DNA from: DATAWK01 sp036267255
GTDB taxonomy: Bacteria; Acidobacteriota; Terriglobia; Terriglobales; Acidobacteriaceae
Reading direction: 5' to 3'
Length of the DNA stretch: 64,000 nucleotides
Assembly: GCA_036267255.1 (NCBI GenBank)
Contig: DATAWK010000047.1
Span: forward strand, 285,507 to 349,506
Positions 35,075 to 43,957 of the stretch are shown here, piece by piece. Position numbers and translations under genes: made by a program. The notes under the pieces are model-generated. The model saw only the letters and a program-made list of their open reading frames with translations, was not told where the DNA came from and did no database searches. Numbering within the stretch: the stretch's first letter is position 1; each line of letters begins with the position of its first letter.

Positions 35075-36043
35075 TCAGCGGTTATACATCGGGATAGGCC
35101 CGCGTAAATTTCTCCAAACCTCGTTGCATTCATGAACGATGTTGTCGGCTAATGGTTCTTCCTGACTGGCCTCAATATTCTGTTTCAACTGCTCTAGATT
35201 GGAAGCGCCAAGGATCACAACATCCGTCGCCGTATTGTGCAACAGCCATGCAAATGCCAGGCTGATGAGGGATCGCCCCGAACGCTCCGCGAGTGTCTTC
35301 AACTGTTCTATCGCTTCAAAAATGCGCGCGTGCCAGTAGCGCTCCTGATACATCGGATTTCCATCGAACCGGCCGCCTTGCGTGATCGCCGATTCCCGAT
35401 GTTTTCCCGTAAGCAAGCCTGCAGCCAGTGGATTGTAAGCGAGGATGCTGACGTCGAAGGCCTTCGCCATGGGTAGAAACTCTTGTTCAATGCCCCGCGA
35501 CAATAAGTTATACATCGGTTGCGATGTTGCGGCAGGAGTGTAGCCCTCTAGCCTTTGCAGTCCGAGGATCTGAACCACCTGCCAACTGGCATAGTTGGAA
35601 GTGGCGGGATATCGTATTTTTCCCTGCTGTACCAACTCTTCCAAAGCTTCGAGTGTTTCTTCAATCGCTACGTCATAATCCGGCTGGTGCAGGAAATAAA
35701 GGTCGAGATAGTCCGTCTGTAGCCGGCGTAGGGACTCCTCAATCGCGCGGAAAATTGCCTTCTTTGACAAGCCACTCTGATCCGGGTCGTCGCCCATCTT
35801 CGCGCGCACCTTGCTGGCCAGCACAACTCGGTCTCGCCGGCCTTTGAGCGCGTGCCCGAGCATTGTCTCAGCACAACCTAGCTGGTACATATTCGCCGTA
35901 TCGACGAAGTTAATGTCCATATCGAGACAAAGATCCACCATTCGGTTCGCTTCATCCTGCTCGACAGGCTTCCCAAACGTCATTGTTCCCAGGCAAAGCC
36001 GAGACACTTTTAAGTCGGTTTGCTTCAGAATCCGATATTCCAT
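35075..36043 (-). CDS. aldo/keto reductase
   Basis: A 322-residue cytoplasmic NAD(P)H-dependent oxidoreductase with the (beta/alpha)8 AKR fold. The catalytic tetrad is readable: Asp and Tyr in FVDTANMYQLG, Lys in VVLASKVRAK and His in LYFLHQPDYD. The C-terminal ILGASNLEQLKQNIEA holds the cofactor phosphate site. It sits between an HpcH/HpaI aldolase gene (39 bases away) and a VOC gene, so it may oxidise or reduce a sugar or an aldehyde, for example lactaldehyde released by the aldolase. The exact substrate is not determinable. Confidence 0.88.
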   Translation of the reverse strand: MEYRILKQTDLKVSRLCLGTMTFGKPVEQDEANRMVDLCLDMDINFVDTANMYQLGCAETMLGHALKGRRDRVVLASKVRAKMGDDPDQSGLSKKAIFRAIEESLRRLQTDYLDLYFLHQPDYDVAIEETLEALEELVQQGKIRYPATSNYASWQVVQILGLQRLEGYTPAATSQPMYNLLSRGIEQEFLPMAKAFDVSILAYNPLAAGLLTGKHRESAITQGGRFDGNPMYQERYWHARIFEAIEQLKTLAERSGRSLISLAFAWLLHNTATDVVILGASNLEQLKQNIEASQEEPLADNIVHECNEVWRNLRGPIPMYNR

Positions 36044-36082
36044 CGAAAGGTCCTTGGTTGTGCTGTCGAGTGAGTATCTCTT

Positions 36083-36868
36083 CTAGCGGGCGTGTGCCTG
36101 TTCAACAGCTGTCTGTGCCTGCTGTAGCATTGATTGAATTCCATACCGCAGACACGCGATATCATTGCCGCAGAAAAGTACATCCACTCCTTGTTTTGCA
36201 TAGAAGCTGAATTCAGTGGGACCGGACCCCACGGCGACTACCTTGTGGTTCCGTCTGGATGCTTGCATGATCTTTTCTACAGACTCAAATACTGTAGGGT
36301 GACTTAATTGGCCTGGAACGCCCAAGGTGGCGGAAAGATCGGAAGGACCAATAAATATTTCAATTCCAGGAATCGCGCAAAGTTCATCGATACGCCGGAC
36401 CGCTTCGGCGGTTTCAATCTGGATCATAAGACAGAGATCCTCATTTAATTGCATCTGGGCTTCAGCGATGTTGTCTACCAGGCCATAATGCAACGAGCGC
36501 GAAACGCTAAAAAAACCGCGATTCCCAGTGGGAGGAAACCGCGCGCTCTGGATCAGTTCATGGACCAACTCCGGAGTTTCAATCATGGGCACATCGATAA
36601 TATCCGGGCCGCACTCGGCGGCCTTCATGATATTTTCCCGCCGTGTGTCCGCGGTGCGAATCATCGTCAACATTCCCGTTCCTCTCGCCATGCGGCAAAG
36701 GTCTGCCACTTCAGCAAAAGTGAGGAAACCATGTTCCATCTCGATCCAAATTATGCGGAAGCCAAGGCGAGCTGCCATTTCAAGAAAAATTGGATCGTAA
36801 AAGTAGACCGCAATTCCCAATAAAGGTCCTGTGTGATTTTCACTCACTGCTTTTTGAAGTCTGTTCAT
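36083..36868 (-). CDS. HpcH/HpaI family class II aldolase (2-keto-3-deoxy-sugar acid aldolase-like)
   Basis: A 261-residue cytoplasmic enzyme. Family marks: FRIIWIEMEHGFLTFAEVADLCR near residue 40, the MIRTADTRRENIMKAAECGPDIIDVPMI block, MIQIETAEAVRRIDEL with metal-binding Glu, and IEIFIGPSDLSATLGVPG with metal-binding Asp. Relatives cleave 2-keto-3-deoxy-L-rhamnonate or -fuconate into pyruvate and lactaldehyde. With the neighbouring AKR and the MDR dehydrogenase at 41878 it could serve non-phosphorylative fucose breakdown, though no lactonase gene was seen. Operator motif B lies 112 bases upstream. Confidence 0.86.
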   Translation of the reverse strand: MNRLQKAVSENHTGPLLGIAVYFYDPIFLEMAARLGFRIIWIEMEHGFLTFAEVADLCRMARGTGMLTMIRTADTRRENIMKAAECGPDIIDVPMIETPELVHELIQSARFPPTGNRGFFSVSRSLHYGLVDNIAEAQMQLNEDLCLMIQIETAEAVRRIDELCAIPGIEIFIGPSDLSATLGVPGQLSHPTVFESVEKIMQASRRNHKVVAVGSGPTEFSFYAKQGVDVLFCGNDIACLRYGIQSMLQQAQTAVEQAHAR

Positions 36869-36979
36869 AATTGTCTAACCTGCAATTGTTTTGCCGATAC
36901 AAGCACAGCGGACAGTCCCGCTGCCGATAACAACCCTGGTGCTAGACAGGGCCTAAAGATGTGCGGTAAAGGATCAAAC

Positions 36980-36994
36980 AATGGATGAACCAAT
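36980..36994 (-). promoter_or_regulatory. operator motif B, copy 2
   Basis: AATGGATGAACCAAT, a close match to the inverted repeat of the other sites. It lies in the 239-base gap between the GH29 gene and the aldolase gene. On the minus strand a weak TTGTCC and TATTGG pair (18-base spacer) overlaps it, so it probably controls the aldolase-AKR-VOC unit. Apart from this, the gap 36869-37107 shows nothing. Confidence 0.65.
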
Positions 36995-37107
36995 ACACAC
37001 CCGAGCGTAATAAGGACAACTGCCGATGTCAAGAGGTATCCGACGGTTTTATGGTGCGTTCATTTATTTGACTCGTCAATTTTTATATTTGCTGCAGATG
37101 CACAATA

Positions 37108-38784
37108 TCACGGGTGATTGCCAGGACCGGATTCATTATCCAATTGAATTCGGAAGACGTACGCATATTTTCCGGGTGACTGTATCGGAACCTGGATATG
37201 CAATCCATCCGATTGTAGTTGGAAGGGAAGCGACTGTTTCGAATCAAGCAAGACGACAGATTTTATCTTTGCATTATGGAAAGCGCTCCCAAGAGAATGA
37301 ATAACGGTCTTTCCAGTTTGCGGCCACGCCATCTCAATGGCATAGAGCGCATCTCCTTTAGTAGTGAAGCGGAAGTCTTCTGCAGTGTATGGATGAATAT
37401 CTATATCCTGGCGAGCGCTTTCAGGGAGTTTGGTGGGGCCTTCTCCGTAGATCTTCCACGGACGGGTGCCGTAAATGGCATCTCCATTCATGTTGAGCCA
37501 GGAGCCTACATCGAGCAGTATCTGCTGGACTTCTGTCGGAATAGTTCCGTCGGCGCGCGGCCCTATATTCAATAAAAGGTTGCCGTTCTTGCTCACGACA
37601 TCAACCAGCTCCCGGACGATAAAGCCGGGCGTCTTGAACGTATCGTCTTGGATGTAGCCCCAGGATTTGTTGCTCACAGAAGTATCCGTCTGCCAGGGTT
37701 CGGGTTGAATATCGGAGAGCTCATTGCGTTCGAGATCGAGGACGGCAGAGTGGGGACGCATCGCGTCGCCCTTATAATTGATAATCCCGACAGGTCCCCG
37801 CTTAATGGATTCGTTGTAATAGAAGGCGGCAAAACGAGCGAGATACGGGCGTACCAGAGGCTGGCCTATCCAGTAATCGAAATACATCATGTCGGGATGG
37901 TACTTCTCTACGATTTCCGCGGCTCTTGCGAGCCAGTCGTTCGCAAATTGCGGGCTGAGGAAAGTCCAGTCTTCGCTCAGTGGCGCACGATGCTTCCACA
38001 GATGCGTATGCGCAGGGCCATAAAAGGCGGCATATCGCGGGTTGTTGACATCGGATACGATTTCGCGGCCGGGATGCATGAACCAGTCATGCTCAATGCG
38101 ATGGTCGGAAGCTCCAAAGTGCAAGCCCTCAGCACGGACCGCTTTTTCTAAATCTCCAGCCACATCGCGATGGGGACCCATTTTGACCGCCGTCCAATCC
38201 GAAAGTTGGGAGTCATACATTGCAAAACCATCATGATGCTCAAAAACCTGAACAACGTATTTTGCTCCGGATTCTTTGAATAGGTGGGCCCAGGCCTGCG
38301 GATCGTAGTGTTCAGCTCGAAACATCGGGATGAAATCTTTGTATCCGAAATTTGCAAGCGGCCCATACGTGGCGATCTGGTGTTTGTAGTCTTCCGAACC
38401 TTGTACATACATGTTGCGTGAATACCACTCGCTGCCAAAAGCCGGCACGGAGTAGACGCCCCAATGTACGAAGATGCCGAACTTTGCGTCTGTGTACCAT
38501 TGGGGAACTTGATACGTCATGAGCGATTGCCAATCGGGCCGGAATGGGCCATCGTTCGCTTGGCGGTCGACCTGTTTCAGAATTGCAGCACGTGTTCCAT
38601 CGAATTTCGCGTTCGCGTGCTGCCAAATCTGATCGATGTGAGCGGAAACGTCCGAGGCTGTTGGAGAAGAGGCCGTGAATTGAGTCTGCGCATTGATTGG
38701 AGAAAAAGAACCCATGGCGATCCAGACTGCCCCGCCGAGAACCCATGACTTTCTACCCCATCGCGCCAATCGGATTAGCCGCAC
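37108..38784 (-). CDS. GH29 alpha-L-fucosidase, second copy
   Basis: A 558-residue exported enzyme; GTG start. The leader runs through KSWVLGGAVWIAMGSFSPINAQ. The barrel shows VPQWYTDAKFGIFVHWGVYSVPAFGSEWYSRNMY (substrate pocket), YVVQVFEHHDGFAMYDS, HRDVAGDLEKAVRAEGLHFG and nucleophile D303 in DMMYFDYWIG; NLLLNIGPRADGTIP is the usual motif after the barrel. It keeps the classical GH29 length, unlike the paralogue at 15138. Its promoter (TATAAT) and operator motif B lie directly upstream, divergent from a GH127 gene. Confidence 0.93.
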   Translation of the reverse strand: MRLIRLARWGRKSWVLGGAVWIAMGSFSPINAQTQFTASSPTASDVSAHIDQIWQHANAKFDGTRAAILKQVDRQANDGPFRPDWQSLMTYQVPQWYTDAKFGIFVHWGVYSVPAFGSEWYSRNMYVQGSEDYKHQIATYGPLANFGYKDFIPMFRAEHYDPQAWAHLFKESGAKYVVQVFEHHDGFAMYDSQLSDWTAVKMGPHRDVAGDLEKAVRAEGLHFGASDHRIEHDWFMHPGREIVSDVNNPRYAAFYGPAHTHLWKHRAPLSEDWTFLSPQFANDWLARAAEIVEKYHPDMMYFDYWIGQPLVRPYLARFAAFYYNESIKRGPVGIINYKGDAMRPHSAVLDLERNELSDIQPEPWQTDTSVSNKSWGYIQDDTFKTPGFIVRELVDVVSKNGNLLLNIGPRADGTIPTEVQQILLDVGSWLNMNGDAIYGTRPWKIYGEGPTKLPESARQDIDIHPYTAEDFRFTTKGDALYAIEMAWPQTGKTVIHSLGSAFHNAKIKSVVLLDSKQSLPFQLQSDGLHIQVPIQSPGKYAYVFRIQLDNESGPGNHP

Positions 38785-38800
38785 TTAGCACCGCCGGGAA

Positions 38801-38818
38801 ATTGGATGTACCATTATA
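38801..38818 (-). promoter_or_regulatory. operator motif B, copy 3, overlapping a TATAAT -10
   Basis: ATTGGATGTACCATT at 38801-38815. On the minus strand a perfect TATAAT (38813-38818) overlaps its edge, so the operator covers the start point of the GH29 gene 17 bases on. The -35 region is weak. It also lies 58 bases upstream of the divergent GH127 gene. Confidence 0.7.
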
Positions 38819-38872
38819 GCCGCAGCCGATTATTTGCGTGACATCGCTGACTCGATATCGACGGTGACAGAA

Positions 38873-41080
38873 ATGAAAAATACGATCGCTGACAACATTG
38901 GACGTCGTAATTTCCTGCTCGGCTCCTTGGCCACCGCAGCAACGCTGGGCTTGCCCACTGGTTCGCCTGCAGAACAGGATGCTACCAATTCGGCGAAACT
39001 TAAGACTGGCGTATCGCAGACAAATTTGCGCCCCCAGGTCGAGCGTCTGCCTGACATCTTAGGTAAACGGGAATCTCTCCTCACGCCGTTTGCTGTCTAC
39101 CGCGAATTGCAACTCGGTAGTGTGCGTCCCGAGGGCTGGCTGCTGGCGGAAATGACAAAGCAATCGGCCGGAATTACTACCCATCAGACAGACTTCTGTT
39201 TTCCATTCGATCGCCGTTACTGGGCAAGCAACGAGCGCGGGCAAGATGAAGAATCTCGGAACGGCGGCACTTTTTGGTACCCCTGGGAACAGATGGGATA
39301 TTGGGCTGACGGCGCATATCGCTGCGCGAAGTTGACGGACGATCCTCACCTGCATAGACGAGCGATGGAATCGATCCAGTACACCGTCGATCATCCGATC
39401 GACGGATGGTATCTAGGGCCGCGGAAGCTGTATGACCCTCCGCAGGAGCAGGATCCCGACCTTCGTCCAGACCGATGGCCCCAGGCAGTGTTTTTTCGTG
39501 GACTGGCTGCCGCCGCCGAAGGTGAAAACAATCCTGCCATCATGCACGCCATGTGCCGTCATTATCTGCTGGACACGAAATCCGATTATCAACACGGTCC
39601 ATACGGTCCGCGTGATCGAGTGAACATCGAATCCATTTTGTGGTGCTATGCACACTCCGGCGACGAGCGCTTGCTTTTGAAAGCTCAGGAGATTTGGTCC
39701 AAGGTCCCTCCAGATTATCTGGAGGAACTCACTGCCGACCGTCCATCGACAATGCATGGCGTTACCTTTGCCGAGACTACAAAATTGCCGGCGCTGCTTT
39801 ACATGTACACAGGCAACAAACGCTTCCTCGACATATCTCTGGCTGCGATGCAGCGTGTTTTTAAATATCACATGCTTCCCGATGGCACGCCTTCCACGAC
39901 CGAATCCTTGTCGGGAACCGGGGCTCTCGATGGGCATGAGACATGCGACATTGTGGAATTCAACCTGACATGGGGCTACCTTCTGATGGCAACCGGTTCT
40001 GGCAGCTATGGGGATCGCGTCGAACGGGCCTTGTTTAACGCCGGCATGGGAGCAATTCGAAAGGATTGGACCGGGCTACAGTATTTTTCCTGCCCCAACC
40101 AGCTTCACATTGCACGCAATTCCTGTCAGGTCGGTTTCAAGGGGACGGCTGCCGCGCTTTACGGTCCAAACAGCGACCATAGACCGAAGTTTAAATTTGT
40201 GACCGCCTGCTGCGCGGGAAACGTGAACCGCATGGTCCCAACCTACGTGCAGCGCATGTGGATGAGTGCGCCCAACAGAGGACTTGCGGCTGTCCTTTAT
40301 GGTCCTGGTCGCGTGAACGCCCGCGTCGGCGAGCATTCCCAACCAGTTGAGATCCTCGAAGAAACATCGTATCCGTTTTCCGAACACATCAAGTTTCATG
40401 TGCTTTGCGACCACCCCGTTAACTTTCCTTTACATCTCCGCATTCCCGCGTGGTGTGAACGCCCGCAGTTAAAGATCAACGGGAGACCTGTTAGCTTTCC
40501 GCCGCTGGAAGATGGTTTTATTCGACTGGATCGGACATATGCAAATCATGATGTTGTCACGCTGGATCTGCCGATGCGCATCACTCTCGGGCATTCGACG
40601 GACGGCGGAATTTTTCTTGAACGAGGTCCACTTGTCTACTCATTGAATCCAAAGGAAGCTTGGACTCCAATTGCTATGCCGGAGTTCGAAATCACTTCTC
40701 CGGATTATTTTCCTATGTGGGCAGCAACAGCAGGATCGCGTTGGAATTATGGGCTTGCCGTCGATCCAAACATAGCTCTTGATCGGCAGGCGCGTATTCA
40801 TACGAATGAGATCAGTGCCGATCCTTGGGCCAATCCGCCGGTTTATCTTGAAGCTCCCGCGCGGCGTCTTATAAATTGGGGTCTCGTGCGTCCTCATGGT
40901 GACGATTCAGAATGGTTTCAGACTCCACCGTTGCCTTCGGAGAAGAACCAGCTTGGCCCTGTCGAAACAATCAAACTCGTTCCGCTTGGCAGCACCCATC
41001 TCCGCTTAACAGTGTTTCCTACCGTCCAGGCTGGCCCATCCAACGGAGTCGATCACGGCGAAAATTCTGCCGACATTTAA
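38873..41080 (+). CDS. GH127 beta-L-arabinofuranosidase (complete)
   Basis: A 735-residue exported enzyme. The leader carries a twin-arginine motif (GRRNFLLGSLATAATLG). The (alpha/alpha)6 barrel shows DGAYRCAKLTDDPHL, GHETCDIVEFNLTWGYLLMATG (with the catalytic Glu region) and the zinc-binding cysteines around YFSCPNQ and KFVTACCAGNVNRM; the C-terminal beta domains read GLAAVLYGPGRVNARVG, FPLHLRIPAWCERP and LERGPLVYSLNP. GH127 removes beta-L-arabinofuranose from plant hydroxyproline glycans or rhamnogalacturonan II. A TTG 39 bases upstream keeps the frame open, but the ATG at 38873 opens the normal leader. It is the second GH127 gene in the window. Confidence 0.92.
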   Translation: MKNTIADNIGRRNFLLGSLATAATLGLPTGSPAEQDATNSAKLKTGVSQTNLRPQVERLPDILGKRESLLTPFAVYRELQLGSVRPEGWLLAEMTKQSAGITTHQTDFCFPFDRRYWASNERGQDEESRNGGTFWYPWEQMGYWADGAYRCAKLTDDPHLHRRAMESIQYTVDHPIDGWYLGPRKLYDPPQEQDPDLRPDRWPQAVFFRGLAAAAEGENNPAIMHAMCRHYLLDTKSDYQHGPYGPRDRVNIESILWCYAHSGDERLLLKAQEIWSKVPPDYLEELTADRPSTMHGVTFAETTKLPALLYMYTGNKRFLDISLAAMQRVFKYHMLPDGTPSTTESLSGTGALDGHETCDIVEFNLTWGYLLMATGSGSYGDRVERALFNAGMGAIRKDWTGLQYFSCPNQLHIARNSCQVGFKGTAAALYGPNSDHRPKFKFVTACCAGNVNRMVPTYVQRMWMSAPNRGLAAVLYGPGRVNARVGEHSQPVEILEETSYPFSEHIKFHVLCDHPVNFPLHLRIPAWCERPQLKINGRPVSFPPLEDGFIRLDRTYANHDVVTLDLPMRITLGHSTDGGIFLERGPLVYSLNPKEAWTPIAMPEFEITSPDYFPMWAATAGSRWNYGLAVDPNIALDRQARIHTNEISADPWANPPVYLEAPARRLINWGLVRPHGDDSEWFQTPPLPSEKNQLGPVETIKLVPLGSTHLRLTVFPTVQAGPSNGVDHGENSADI

Positions 41081-41125
41081 GATGACAGCCTAAGCGCGTC
41101 CTCGTGTATTTTTCAATTCGTGTTC

Positions 41126-41794
41126 CTACTTCTGCATGTGCTTTTCTGGAGTTGACGGTCCCGGACATGAATCGCTTAGACGGCCGTTGAGACCCTCATA
41201 GTCATGCTTGAAAGAAACGCTGATCTTGTTATTCTGTCGGCGCAGCCGGATCACAAAAATGCTGTCGTAATCGTCTTCAGGCCAAGAGGGAACAAGCGCC
41301 GGATCTCTCCCATAGGTGCTAACCAATGCTTTGACAAAGCGATCGAGATAAGTATGCTCCCACGCAAGAAAGACAACCGAGTTCCAGTAGGGTTTGCTCG
41401 TGAGTTCGCTTTGAAGCTGCTCAATATCGCCGAGTCCAATCTGTGTATTGACAGGCAAATGGGCTTCGATTGCGGTGGGTTCGATTGTTGCCAGTGCGCG
41501 CACATAGGAATAAGTTCCGCTGGCGCTGGTCGACATCACGGACGGATTCGGCGCAAAAATAAAGTCAGGTAGCCCGTAACGTAAAAGCAATATGTGTGGT
41601 AAAGCCAGAGATCGATTCAACCCTTTGCAATTGAGTTGTCCAAGACTATCCCGCGGTTTCTCGCCATGACGAATTGCGACAATCGTTTCAATGGATGCCG
41701 AGGAAGTTGCGGGTGTTGCTGCAGCAAATCCCGCAGCTAAAGGGAACCCGCAGATTATTAGGATGCAAAGATAAGTGCAGCGTGGAATATTCAT
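41126..41794 (-). CDS. exported histidine phosphatase superfamily protein
   Basis: A 222-residue protein with leader YLCILIICGFPLAAGFAAA. The phosphate-binding RHG motif reads IVAIRHGEKP near residue 41, with NCKGLNRSLAL following, and the second catalytic His lies in VFLAWEHTYLDRFV. This is the branch-2-like histidine phosphatase fold that often acts on phytate, phosphosugars or unknown phosphates outside the cell. It stands alone between convergent GH127 and the MDR dehydrogenase gene; its connection to the locus is not clear. Confidence 0.8.
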   Translation of the reverse strand: MNIPRCTYLCILIICGFPLAAGFAAATPATSSASIETIVAIRHGEKPRDSLGQLNCKGLNRSLALPHILLLRYGLPDFIFAPNPSVMSTSASGTYSYVRALATIEPTAIEAHLPVNTQIGLGDIEQLQSELTSKPYWNSVVFLAWEHTYLDRFVKALVSTYGRDPALVPSWPEDDYDSIFVIRLRRQNNKISVSFKHDYEGLNGRLSDSCPGPSTPEKHMQK

Positions 41795-41877
41795 AGATGT
41801 TCAATGGATTTCAGTATCGGCTGTTCGTACGGGCGATCACACATGCCCTTCCACCTTATACCTGCTCCCCGGCGAGT

Positions 41878-42861
41878 CTAAGTATCTCTGTCCGCGACTT
41901 CAATCAGCGCCTTCATAAAATTCGACCTTGAGGCGAGATCGATCAGGCGTACGGGTACGTCGGACAAAACCAGGCGGTCAGTGATCCAGGGGCGAATATC
42001 GATCTGGTTTGACTCGATCAATTTGATAATCCGGGCAAACTGGCCAGCGCTATTACGACTGGAATAAAGCGTAACCTCCCGCTTATGCAGAAGCGCATCG
42101 TCGATCGCGATAACTTCTCGAGTAAGGCCAACAAAGACCAACCTGCCCGCAGAAGCTACAAAATTCAAACTGGCGGCCATGGAGGCAGAATTTCCGGTAG
42201 CGTCAAAGACAACGTCTGCTAACTCATTATCCGGTCCAGTTAGTATTGGAAAACCAAGATACTTTGCAAAGTCCCTGCGCCATTCGCTCTTTTCTATAAT
42301 CCGAACAATTCCGCCGGCAACCTTGGCAAACTGAGCAACAGCAAGCCCGATAGGCCCAGCACCGATTACGAGCACTGTTTCACCGCTTCCCAGTCCGCTT
42401 CTGGCGACTGCGTGCGCGCCAATCCCGAGTGTCTCCACCAGTGCCAGTTGATCTACCGAGAGCACCTCCGACTTATGCAGCAAGCTGAGCGGGACCGACA
42501 AAAACGCCTGCATCCCGCCATCTACATGAACTCCAAAAAGTCGAAGCTGTTCACAGCAATTGGTGCGGCCCATCACACATGGATGGCATTTCCCACAGCT
42601 GATGTACGGTTCGATTGCACAGCGATCACCGACACGCAGTCCCAGCCTATTATCCGGAATATCGACAATTTCACACGCAAGTTCATGACCCAAAACGCGC
42701 GGGTAGGTATATGCGGGATGGTCTCCTGCATATGCATGAAAGTCGCTGCCGCAAACCCCGATTTGCCGTATGCGAACAAGCGCTTCGCCTTCCTTAGCTT
42801 TGGGGCGTGGAACTTGTCGCGCAATAAGCTCTCGCGGTGCAGCCAGTACGATCTGTTTCAT
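41878..42861 (-). CDS. zinc-binding alcohol dehydrogenase (MDR), L-galactonate/sugar-acid oxidoreductase-like
   Basis: A 327-residue cytoplasmic dehydrogenase. The catalytic zinc ligands are in GVCGSDFHAYAG and VLGHELACEIV; the structural zinc cysteines in CGKCHPCVMGRTNCCEQ; the Rossmann motif is VLVIGAGPIGLAVAQFA. The run PRVLGHE..., GRTNCCEQLRLFGVHVDGGMQAFLSVP closely resembles E. coli-type L-galactonate 5-dehydrogenase and RspB. L-galactonate comes from L-galactose, and 2-keto-3-deoxy-L-fuconate is another possible substrate. ATG 42861 was chosen; the upstream frame would need TTG. Operator motif B lies about 50 bases upstream, which puts it in the same regulon as the glycosidases. Confidence 0.86.
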   Translation of the reverse strand: MKQIVLAAPRELIARQVPRPKAKEGEALVRIRQIGVCGSDFHAYAGDHPAYTYPRVLGHELACEIVDIPDNRLGLRVGDRCAIEPYISCGKCHPCVMGRTNCCEQLRLFGVHVDGGMQAFLSVPLSLLHKSEVLSVDQLALVETLGIGAHAVARSGLGSGETVLVIGAGPIGLAVAQFAKVAGGIVRIIEKSEWRRDFAKYLGFPILTGPDNELADVVFDATGNSASMAASLNFVASAGRLVFVGLTREVIAIDDALLHKREVTLYSSRNSAGQFARIIKLIESNQIDIRPWITDRLVLSDVPVRLIDLASRSNFMKALIEVADRDT

Positions 42862-42909
42862 TCTAGATGCTTTCAAAAGGGGATGATGATATCGAACCAG
42901 GCAATGTCC

Positions 42910-42924
42910 AATGGTTCATCCTAT
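42910..42924 (-). promoter_or_regulatory. operator motif B, copy 4
   Basis: On the minus strand it reads ATAGGATGAACCATT, keeping the core GGATGNNCCA but with an imperfect left half. It lies 49 bases before the dehydrogenase start codon. A poor -10 (ACTAAT) abuts it. Confidence 0.6.
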
Positions 42925-43047
42925 TAGTTTTCGTGAATTCTAAAATGACATGGACATGCAGTCAAGTAAAACTGCATAAACGAATAACCCAGTTACAATC
43001 GCGCTCATAAATAAAAGCTGCATGATTTTTCCAAGCGATGGTAACGC

Positions 43048-43587
43048 ATGTATTGCTGTACCAATGATGTGTTTAAGTACGCCCTCCCAGGCTATTGCAG
43101 TCTGCCGCAACAGCTCAACATGCAGCGTATGAGCGTATATCAATTCTCCACGAGCCATTGGACTTCTTAATCCCTTGGATGATTTATCGCGTCACGAACT
43201 CTTCAAAACCCGTTGCATTGTGGAACCCGAATTAGCTGCACAAGCTGCGGCGCGCGACCACGGAGATCTCGTCCAACTGCGACAGGCGATTATGACGAGG
43301 AAAGAAGCCGAACGAGCCAATCGCGTTGAAACGCCGATATGGCCTTTCACGGCTGCATTTTTCGCTCCAGTGGCCGTCGAATCTGTCATTTGTTGTCCAA
43401 AGTGATCCATCGAGCCATATTGACCCGCATGGCCCAATTGTCCAACCGCATTTCCGTCGACGGACCTTTGATGTTTCACAAAACGATCCACGCTGCCATC
43501 CGTAATCGGAATCCTGAAGAAGTCAGGCGAGCAATATTAAAGTACATCGCCGATGCTCAGAGCCTTCTCCCACTCTCTTCCAGGTAA
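43048..43587 (+). pseudogene. broken GntR/FCD transcriptional regulator
   Basis: Pieces of one FCD regulator are readable in successive frames. A helix-turn-helix-like SLPQQLNMQRMSVYQF lies at 43099-43146 in one frame. From about 43166 another frame reads DDLSRHELFKTRCIVEPELAAQAAARDHGDLVQLRQAI, the start of the FCD domain. After about 43335 a third frame continues with DMAFHGCIFRSSG, VDGPLMFHKTIHAAIRNRNPEEVRRAILKYIADAQ up to the stop at 43587. Together these match the order of an intact FCD protein (EPELA, FH, HxxIxxAIRxRxxxxAR). At least two frame changes are needed, so it is unlikely to make a functional protein. It lies between the MDR dehydrogenase and the TonB receptor, in the centre of the motif B operators, and was probably their repressor. 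Confidence 0.65.
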
Positions 43588-43853
43588 CGAATGGCCTGGG
43601 TCCGACCGATCGTTCTGCGGCCTCCTGGGAGATGGATTCCTGGTGATAGGGGACTGAAGAGTTGGAGTTGAATCGCGGGCAAATGTGCTGCACATCTCCC
43701 CAATTTCTCCAGTAAATGGCTGCATGTTGTGCTTGTAAAATGCATCTTGGCACGTCCAAATCTGCGCTCTTTTATACGACCGAATGTCGACACAGATTTA
43801 CCCTGTAGCCCGCTCTGGTTCTATACGGTAACAAGAAATTAACCAAAACATCC
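43588..43853. other. intergenic stretch without recognised content
   Basis: About 270 bases between the broken regulator and the TonB receptor promoter. No gene, repeat or hairpin of note was seen on either strand. Confidence 0.4.
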
Positions 43854-43881
43854 TTGACATTGGTAGATGGCGAATTGTAAT
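43854..43881 (+). promoter_or_regulatory. sigma-70 promoter of the second TonB receptor
   Basis: TTGACA (43854-43859), a 16-base spacer and TGTAAT (43876-43881). The start point would be near 43888, four bases before operator motif B. Confidence 0.7.
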
Positions 43882-43891
43882 CTTCGTGCGG

Positions 43892-43906
43892 ATTGGATGT
43901 ACCAAT
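43892..43906 (+). promoter_or_regulatory. operator motif B, copy 5 (best inverted repeat)
   Basis: ATTGGATGTACCAAT has perfect ATTGG/CCAAT half sites around a five-base centre. It lies just downstream of the -10 of the TonB receptor promoter, the same arrangement as at 32086, which fits repression by roadblock or by hiding the start point. Confidence 0.75.
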
Positions 43907-43957
43907 ATTTTGGACGCCAAATCCATGGAAAATGACGTTCTTTCAGGAGGGCATTAC

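Noticed and set aside
42940..43158. 72-residue minus-strand frame with hydrophobic C-terminus
   Set aside because: Overlaps the broken FCD regulator, no ribosome binding site and no conserved feature; probably chance.
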